From assembly GCA_964035015.1 (NCBI GenBank), contig OZ035998.1, positions 20,354,727 through 20,418,726 on the forward strand: a stretch of DNA of 64,000 bases, in the 5' to 3' direction. A program made the translations under genes and the position numbers. Under the pieces are notes generated by a model. That model had not been told where the DNA came from. It did not search any database and worked only from the letters and a program-made list of their open reading frames with translations. Position 1 is the first letter of the stretch. Each line of letters starts with the position of its first letter. Below are positions 56,611 to 64,000 of the stretch, in pieces. Source of the DNA: Corallium rubrum (taxonomy: Eukaryota > Cnidaria > Anthozoa > Scleralcyonacea > Coralliidae).

Positions 56611-57719
56611 CGATAGCAATATATCTGGTGTGCAGATATAAAAACATTACACATATAGTTTTGAATAATATTTATTGAAAATAATTTGTGTTTACCCCAT
56701 CGCGAACGCGTGACGAACGCTGGAAGTATTTTTAGTAATACCATAATTTGATACGAGTTTCAGTTAAATTCTTCCCGCGGCGTTTGAGCATGAAGGCTGA
56801 CTCTTTAGGCCTCACTGCCTTACTGTGTCGTTGTTCATCGCCGTCGAATATACCATTTATTACTTTATACTAAATCATTATCGTTTACAGAATCATAATA
56901 TTATTATCTTTGGGCAAACCGAAGATTTAGTATTAAATAAATAGTATTTTCAACGGCAATATTCCTGTAACAAACAACATGTACTTAAAGTAAAGCTCAG
57001 CTTTAGTTAGGTCTCTCTGTACGTATTCACCCTTAGCACACTGACTTATTTTGAAGTAATATTCTCACACATCATTAGATATTCATAGCATTTCGGCCAA
57101 TCCGGTTGCTTGATTTACGTCACATGCACTTACCTAGAAACCCAGTCTAAACCAGAGACCAATTAATTCAAGTGCGAGAATACATATGTTAATTTAAAAT
57201 TTCAATACTGTATTTAGAAATGTTTTCCAAAAAAAGTAAACTGTATTTAGAAAACATTTCTAAATACAGTACGCTGTATTTAGAAATCATTTCCAAATAC
57301 AATTTTCTGTCGCTATAGAAACCAGTTCCAAATACAACGGATTTTTTTACCTAACAGCGCTTCACAATATAAGCGACTACATGCGATACATATATTACAA
57401 GTAAAATAGACTAACAAGAAACCAAACTTACGTTGGTGCAATTTAAGTTATTCGACGACAGACAGAAACCTACGAAAAGCACTAAAACAGAGGTCGACAA
57501 GAGATAAAACGCGTATAAACTATATACTCGCATAGGTTTCATATTCCAATATAATAGTCTCATGTCTACTATAACTATATATATATCCTAAGTCTTGCCC
57601 AATCATGTGCTATTATCCTGTTACTCCTTTCGTCACCATGGTTAGTCACCATGGTTAGTCACCATCCTGAATATTAATTACTTCCGTTGGTATATGGGGG
57701 TGGAGTTGGGTTGGGGGGA
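56611..57719. other. Unassigned region with inverted CTGTATTTAGAAA words at 57205-57340
   Basis: The word CTGTATTTAGAAA(A/T) occurs repeatedly in both orientations between about 57208 and 57340, including a 20-bp arm pair near 57240-57275. TAGTCACCATGG occurs as a short direct repeat near 57637-57663. No gene. Confidence 0.6.
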
Positions 57720-60290
57720 GGGGGGGTTATCTACTGTTAGCCTTTACTTTTTGAATGATTTGCGCCATTTTTTGAACTTTTGAAAGCGAGGTAAAATTCA
57801 AGTAAAGCCTTTTAACAGCTTTTATAGCAACTAGAAGGGCTTATTTGTGCTAAATTGTTATATTTTAGGTTTATTTAAAAAGTTTAAAACTTTTGAAACC
57901 GGTAAAAAATAATAATTTAATTCAAATAAGGCTATTTTGCGACTTCTATGGTAACGAGAAGGCTTTATTTGTGTTAAGTCTTCGTATTTTAGCCATATTT
58001 CAAAAGTTGAAAAAATGGCAAAAATCGGTCAAAATGTAAAGGGGTTAGCCTTTACTTTTTGACAGATTTTGGTCTTTTTTTCAACTTTCCAAATATGGTC
58101 GACAAAGGAGAAATAACGTCTTTTTAGAGCTTCTGTAGAAACGCGAAAGATTTATTTGCGCTAAATCTTCATATTTTTGCCATATTTCTAAAGTTGAAAA
58201 AATGACCAAAATCGGTCAAAATCTAGCCTTTAATTTTTGACTGATTTGTGCCATTTTTTGAACTTTTGAAAACGAGCCAAAATTCAAATAATGCCTTTTT
58301 AGAGCTTTTAGAGCAACTAGAAGGGCTTACTTGTGCTAAATTGTTATATTTTAGGTTTATTTAAAAAGTTTAAAAAATGGCCAAAATCTGTCAAAATATA
58401 AAGGGGTTAGCCGTAACTTTTGAAACCGGTAAAAAAAATATTTAATTCAAATAAAGCTATTTTGCGACTTCTATGGTAACGAGAAGGCTTTATTTGTGTT
58501 AAGTCTTCGTATTTTAGCCATATTTCAAAAGTTGAAAAAATGGCAAAAATCGGTCAAAATGTAAAGGGGTTAGCCTTTAATTTTTCAATGATTTGCGCCA
58601 TTTTGTGAACTTTTGAAAACGGGCCAAAAGACAAATAAAGCTTTTTTAGAGCTTTTTTAGCAACTAGAAGGGCTTATTAATTTTCCCTAAATTTTTATAT
58701 TTTAGGTTTATTTCAAAAGTTTAAAAAATGGCCAAAATCTGTTAAAATATAAAGGGGTTAGCCTTTACTTTTTGAGCGATTTTGGCCATTTTTTCAACTT
58801 TTGAAATATGGTCAAAAAAGCCAATTATGGTCTTTTTGGTGTATCTGTAGGAACGAGAAGGGCTTATTTGTGCCAAATCTTCATATTTTAGCTGTACTTC
58901 ATAAGTTGAAAAAATAGCCAAAATCGGCCAAAACTTAAAGGGAGGGGTTAGCCTTTACTTTTTGACAGACTTTGGTCTTTTTTTTAACTTTCGAAATATT
59001 TTTATAGAAACGCGAAAGATTTATTTGCGCTAAATCTTCATATTTTCCCAATATTTCAAAAGTTTATAAATGGCCAAAATCTGTCAAAATGTAAAGGGGT
59101 TAGCCTTTACTTTTTGACTGATTTGGGCCATTTTTTGAACTTTTGATAATAGGCCAAAAGTCAAATAAAGCCTTTTTAGAGCTCTCATAGCCACTAGAAG
59201 GGCTTATTTGTTCTAAATGTTTATATGTTAGGTCTTTTTAGCGTTTCTGCACCTAAATTGTTGTATTTTAGGTTGATTTCAGAAGTTTATAAATGCCAAA
59301 ATCTGTCAAAATTTAAAGGGGTTAGCCTTAACTTTTTGACTGATTTGGGACATTTTTTGAACTTTTGAAAACGGGCCAAAAGTCTAATAAAACTTTCTTA
59401 TAGCGTATATAGCGACCAGAAGGGATATTTTTTTGCTAAGTCTTCATATTTTATCGATATTTCGAAAATTGTAAAAAATGGCCAAAATCTGTTAAAATGT
59501 AAATAGGTTAGCCTTAACTGTGTGAATGATTTTGGTCATTTTTTCAACTTTTGAAATATGCTAGAAAGATGTCAAATAAGGTCTTTTTAGAGCTGCTGTA
59601 GCAACGAGAAGGGTTTATTGGTGCTAAATCTTCATATTTTAGCCATATTTCAAAAGTTGAAAATTTGCCAAAATCGGTCAAAATGTAAAGTGGTTAGCCT
59701 TTAATTTTTGACTGATTTGTGCCATTTCTTGAACTTTTGAAAACGGGCCAAAAGTTAGATAAAATATTTTTAGAACTTCTATGGCGAAGAGAAGGGATAT
59801 TTTTTGCTAAGTCTTCATATTTTAGCCATATTTCGAAAAATTATGAAATGGCCGAAAACGCTCAAAATGTAAAGGGGTTAGCCTTTCCTTTTTGACAGTT
59901 TTTGGTCATTTATTCAACTTTTGAAATATGCTGAAAAGAGGTGAAATAAGGTCTTTTTAGCTGCTGTAGCTATTTTAGCCATATTTCAAAAGTTGAATAA
60001 TTTGCTAAAATCGGTCAAAATCTAAAGCCATTTTTTGAACTTTTGAAAACGGGCCAAAAGTCAAATAAAGCCTTTTTGGAGCTTTTATAGCAACTAGAAG
60101 GGCTTATTTGTGCTAAATTGTGATATTTTAGGTTTATTTCAATAGTTAAAAAATGGCCAAAATCTGGAATATTTTTTGCTAAGTCTTCATATTTTAGCCA
60201 TATTTCGAAAATTGAAAAAATGGTCAAAATCTGTTAAAATGTAAAGAGGTTAGCCTTAACTCTTTGACCGATTTTGGCCTCTTTTTTTAA
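57720..60290. repeat. ~183-bp tandem satellite, about 14 monomers
   Basis: The landmark GTTAGCCT (or a close variant) recurs at about 57737, 58045, 58226, 58408, 58570, 58757, 58948, 59100, 59323, 59510, 59693, 59877 and 60250; most spacings are 180-190 bp. Monomers are diverged. Two types alternate irregularly: one with GAAAACGGGCCAAAAGTC and CTAGAAGGGCTTATTTG, one with TTTCAACTTTTGAAATATG and AACGAGAAG. Within the second type, TTTTTCAACTTTTGAAATATG is inverted later as CATATTTCAAAAGTTGAAAAA. Confidence 0.9.
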
Positions 60291-61100
60291 CTAAAATAAG
60301 TTCATAAAACGTAGATACAACTTTCAAATTCGTATTTGTGTTTGCGTTTGAGTTTGTGTTTGTTTTTGTGTCTTTGCATTGCTTCTCACACAATCATTTT
60401 CATGCCTTGCTTCTTTTTAATTAATTCTATGTCTTTTTCTGTGTTTCATAAACAAATTTATACTCAAAAGTTTTAACAGCGGTAGTCATGGGTACCTATT
60501 TTTTCAAATAACCCAGAGTGAAAGAACTAAAATTTAATATTAATATTAGTAGCCAATCAGGAATAAGGAAAACTTATTGAAATATTATTAATCAGTGAAC
60601 AAAACTGCATATACAGTTAATGTGGCTTTCAGATAAAAGCTTGATGAAGACGTCTTTGCATTTATATGTTTCGTCTGTCATAAACTATCTAATTAGATTT
60701 CAAATATTATTTAATTGTTAATGATAATAATTCATGAAAAAATTCCAAAAGAAATTAATGTTTAGTCAGTGCAATTAAATGTGTAGTGCGCCTGTGCCCG
60801 AGCACACAGGCAGGTAAATGTCATACAAACGACTAGTGCTTAGCTTGTGTCATTTGATACAAAATACTAATAAACCTATTAGTATTCTGTATCATTTGAT
60901 ACAGCATAGTAATAGAGTGAGAGACCTCTTACCTCAACTCTCAAACAGTGAAATTGATTTTTTTTTAACTAAATCCAAACATATATTACTTAAATTAACA
61001 CCACAGACTCAGAGTGTTTTGTATATATCCGATGCAACTCGGCCATTCATATTGTAAATAGTACATATTGGTACGATGTTGTACGATATATAGATACAGT
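60291..61100. other. Unassigned AT-rich region
   Basis: No supported gene. A short plus-strand frame at 60818-61057 has no motif. Confidence 0.4.
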
Positions 61101-61106
61101 TTTGTT

Positions 61107-61142
61107 ACCTCCGCCAGGAGGTTATGTTTTTACCCCTTTCTT

Positions 61143-61184
<42 letters not shown>

Positions 61185-61229
61185 CGTCCGTCCGTCCGTC
61201 CGTCCGTCCGTCCGTCCGTCCGTCCGTCC

Positions 61230-61284
<55 letters not shown>

Positions 61285-61433
61285 CGTTTCTTGGTTTGTT
61301 TGTCTGTCTGTCTGTCTGTCTGTCCGTCCGTCCGTCCGTCCGTCCGTCCGTCCGTCCGTCCGTCCGTCCGTCCGTCCGTCCGTCCGTCCGTCCGTCCGTC
61401 CGTCCGTCCGTCCGTCCGTCCGTCCGTCCGTCC

Positions 61434-61471
<38 letters not shown>

Positions 61472-61472
61472 T

Positions 61473-61504
<32 letters not shown>

Positions 61505-61842
61505 GCCAGGATATCTCAAAAAAGTATTGCAGCCATTTTCATGAAAGTTTGTAGAAGGGTTGGTCATAGACCAACGACCAATCCATTAAATTTTGGTTGA
61601 GTTTAGTCAAAATTTGGATTAGCAATTAATAAAAATCTGACCGCAAGATTCTCCATGCTGAAGAACTGCTTGATTACACTCATTATCCTTATTTTATACA
61701 AACATGTTTGCATAATTTTGGTACGAGTGCAATCAAGCATTTTATTTATACATGCATGCGTTGGTCTCGTGAGCTAGCCTGGTTAGCGGGATGGCTCGTT
61801 TTCTTTTTAAACATCTCTATAATAACCCGCTGGCGGAGGTAC
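61107..61842. mobile_element. TIR element expanded by TCTG/TCCG arrays
   Basis: Starts TACCTCCGCCAG and ends with the complement CTGGCGGAGGTA. Inside the left end, 61139-61503 is (TCTG)n and (TCCG)n alternating in blocks, with a short non-repeat break near 61285-61300. After it comes GCCAGGATATCTCAAAAAAG and ordinary sequence. A fragment of the same family is near 26392. No transposase seen. Tetranucleotide-derived open frames are artefacts. Confidence 0.75.
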
Positions 61843-62580
61843 AGGTATATGCAGTCTCTGACTGCCCTTTGTTTTAAATATTTAATTATATAATCTGGCA
61901 TATGATGCTGACTATAAATACCACAAGAATGTTGTGAACTGCAGTTTTAACTTTGTCCACACGAATTTGTCCTGCAGATGACCTAAAAATAACAATTAAT
62001 TAGAAAAAATAAAGCAATAATTAAAAAAAAATTTAAGCTCTTTGGTTTCCCATGGCTTACTGGGTTTTGTAGTAGAATAACATTATACAAGACCTGGACT
62101 GACCATTGTGTCATTTTGCCTTGGAACAATGGACAGCTATTTTTCTACAATACTTCGTCATTGTCAATTGTCTTACCACAATTGACGGTACTGAAAAATA
62201 TGGCGGCGGTACATTAAACCACAATGCTTTGCGACCTCATATCAGTTCGAATAACAACTAACCATTGTTTATCAGCTAAGTTGGATTAAGTAAGCAAGAA
62301 CTTCATTTCTACCAAAGTTGATCGTTTTTAAACCGTATCTTCCAATAATTCTGCAAGAAACAATATTTACTGCACGCAAAGAATTGTGGTTAAATGTACA
62401 AGTCGCCATCTTTTTCGGCACGGTCAATGACATACACGTTTTTCGTTACAGAAAAGAAATTTCGTGATTACTTTAGTCACATTTTTCAATAAGGTGGCTT
62501 TTAACTTAGCAAACGCTAGTTTACGCCTTCTAGTATTAATTTTTGTGTCTACTGCGCGCATACGCACAATAGATACTATG
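61843..62580. other. Unassigned region
   Basis: No gene or clear structural element seen. Confidence 0.4.
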
Positions 62581-62583
62581 CAA

Positions 62584-63510
62584 TACTGTAAGTCCGGAAG
62601 CTGTGTAACTCCGGAAGCTGTGTAACTCCAAAAGCTGTGTAACTCCGAAAGCTGTGTAACTCTGGAAGTTGTTTAACTCGAGAAGTTGTGTAACTCCGGA
62701 AGTTGTGTCATTCCAGAAGTTGTGTAACTCGAGACGTTGTTTAACTTCGTAAGTTCTGTAACTCCGTAAGTTCTGTAACTCCGGAAGTTGTGCAACTCGA
62801 GAAGTTGTGTAACTCCGGAAGTTGTGTAACTCGAGAAGTTGTGCAACTCGAGAAGTTATGTAACTCCGGAAGTTGTGTAACTCGAGAAGTTGTGTAACTC
62901 AGGAAGTTGTGTAACTCCGAAAGCTGTGTCGAGATGTTGTGCAACTCAAGAAGTTGTGTAACTCGAGAAGTTGTGTAACTCGAGAAGCTGTGTAAGTCCA
63001 GAAGCTGTGTAATTCCGGAAGCTGTGTAATTCCGGAAGTTGTATAACTCCGAAAGTTGTGTGTGTAACCGCGGAAGCTGTGTAACTCCGGAAGCTGTGTA
63101 CTCCAGAAGTTGTGTAACTCGAGAAGTTGTGTAACTCCGGAAGTTGTGTAACTCGAGATGTCGTGTAACTCGAGAAGTTGTGTAACTCCGGAAGTTGTGT
63201 AACTCGAGATGTCGTGTAACTCGAGAAGTTGTGTAACTCCGGAAGCTGTGTACTCCAGAAGTTGTGTAACTCCGGAAGCTGTGTACTCCAGAAGTTGTGT
63301 AACTCTAGAAGTTGTGTAACTCGAGAAGTTGTGTAAATCCGGAAGCTCTGTAACTCCGGAAACTGTGTAACTCCAGAAGCTGTGTAACTCCGGAAGTTAT
63401 GTAACTCGAGAAGTTGTGTAACTCCGGAAGTTGTATGTGTAACTTGAGAAGGTCTTAACTCTGTTAGCTGTTAACTCTGTTAGCTGCAAACTCCGGAAGT
63501 TGTGTAACTT
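62584..63510. repeat. 17-bp minisatellite of AACTC-GAG/CCGG-AAGTT units
   Basis: About 50 units of the form GTGTAACTCCGGAAGTT with frequent CTCGAGAAGTT variants. Most units carry the inverted words AACT and AGTT around a palindromic centre (CCGG or CTCGAG). A smaller, more diverged part continues after the inserted MITE (63772-63840). Confidence 0.92.
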
Positions 63511-63779
63511 CAGACAGGGACGTAACCAAAGGAAGCCAGGTGAGCCGCGGCTTCCCCTCCCCCCGAGATATAAAACGACAGACATGTACCTATGAAATGA
63601 TCAAATGCATGATGCGACGTATACGCGTTTGAGTATTTATATATAACGTTCTTTAACCTTTAGAATTTTGTAAAATCTTCCCCAAAACTAAATTTCAGAA
63701 ATTTTAGGGGGAAGTATGCCCCCGCGCCCCCTGAAACATTTTTCGTGATTTCGGTTCCCCTTTATGCCCTGACTTCAGA
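63507..63779. mobile_element. 257-bp hAT-type MITE with 8-bp duplication
   Basis: The element occupies 63515-63771, starts CAGGGACGTAACC and ends GCCCTG. The bases ACTTCAGA are present on both sides (63507-63514 and 63772-63779). An 8-bp duplication with CAGGG...CCCTG ends is the hallmark of hAT elements. No transposase. It sits within the minisatellite. Confidence 0.85.
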
Positions 63780-63840
63780 AGCTGTTAACTTCGTTGGCTG
63801 TTAGCTCTGTTAGCTGTTAACTCCGAACTGTTGATCACGG

Positions 63841-64000
63841 CATCGTAGCTGTTAACATTTCCATGTTGAAAATTCAAATACATGTTATGGCAGTAACCGC
63901 ATGCATGCATTGCATGGCTACTTTTAATATTGTGTAAATAGTACGTTCTAAATATTAGCAGTGTAAATTTCTCGTTTCTCAACACAAATTTGTGAATATT
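63841..64000. other. Unassigned AT-rich window end
   Basis: No feature seen in the last 160 bases. Confidence 0.4.

Noticed and set aside
61068-61600. Frames rich in SVCLSVRPSV or TDRQTDGR
   Set aside because: TCTG/TCCG repeat translation only.

Overview
The window is eukaryotic, repeat-dominated DNA, most likely from an anthozoan cnidarian (coral or sea anemone). Three things point there: a DZIP3-like HEPN exon and a NACHT ATPase exon of the large invertebrate NLR-like families; spliceosomal introns; and a mix of tyrosine-recombinase (YR), BEL/Pao, Gypsy, Penelope-like and CR1/L2-like retroelements with many MITEs. The species call is inference from protein families. No rRNA gene, functional tRNA gene or CRISPR array is supported. 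Most of the window is transposon or satellite.

Layout. 1-6.7 kb: a decayed CR1/L2-like non-LTR element (minus strand), split inside its endonuclease by a nearly complete YR retrotransposon (765-5538). The YR element has split direct repeats (A1, B1-A2, B2), and its B1-A2 block lies inside a predicted intron of its own gag. 6.75-8.17 kb: a dispersed repeat carrying a 1.1-kb pentanucleotide array; a second copy at 19.0-19.3 kb lacks the array. 8.25-10.6 kb: a 5'-truncated CR1/Rex1-type element with an open 701-codon reverse transcriptase. 10.6-18.9 kb: a broken, intron-containing gene (plus strand) whose motif order resembles FEN1/XPG-type 5' nucleases. It is split by a young BEL/Pao element (12992-18701; LTRs differ at one base; 5-bp target duplication). 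That BEL element has lost most of its integrase core and carries a DNA transposon in its gag.

21.5-22.8 kb: a NACHT exon (minus). 23.3-25.65 kb: a degenerate L2/CR1-like element. 27.1-31.4 kb: two broken Gypsy fragments. 32.4-37.5 kb: two Penelope-like copies head to head, with hammerhead-like motifs in their terminal repeats. One copy carries a 677-bp TTAA-flanked foldback element and the other keeps the matching empty site. 39.0-39.8 kb: a large inverted repeat. 40.4-41.0 kb: a HEPN exon whose strand and splice phase fit the NACHT exon 17.6 kb away, so the two may be one gene with a transposon-filled intron.

41-64 kb is almost gene-free. It holds a tRNA-like SINE between 98-bp direct repeats, a 668-bp TIR element, two clusters of AACACG/CGTGTT palindromes, a 3.8-kb mosaic of simple repeats (44.5-48.3 kb), a roughly 183-bp satellite whose monomers contain an inverted repeat (57.7-60.3 kb), a TIR element swollen by TCTG/TCCG repeats (61.1-61.8 kb), and a 17-bp minisatellite of small palindromes (62.6-63.5 kb) interrupted by a hAT-type MITE with an 8-bp target duplication.

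The possible host genes are the HEPN/NACHT gene, which would belong to an innate-immunity-like STAND ATPase family, and the broken nuclease-like gene, which may itself be transposon-derived. The window records nested insertions well, with several exact target duplications and two internal empty-site or paralogue comparisons.
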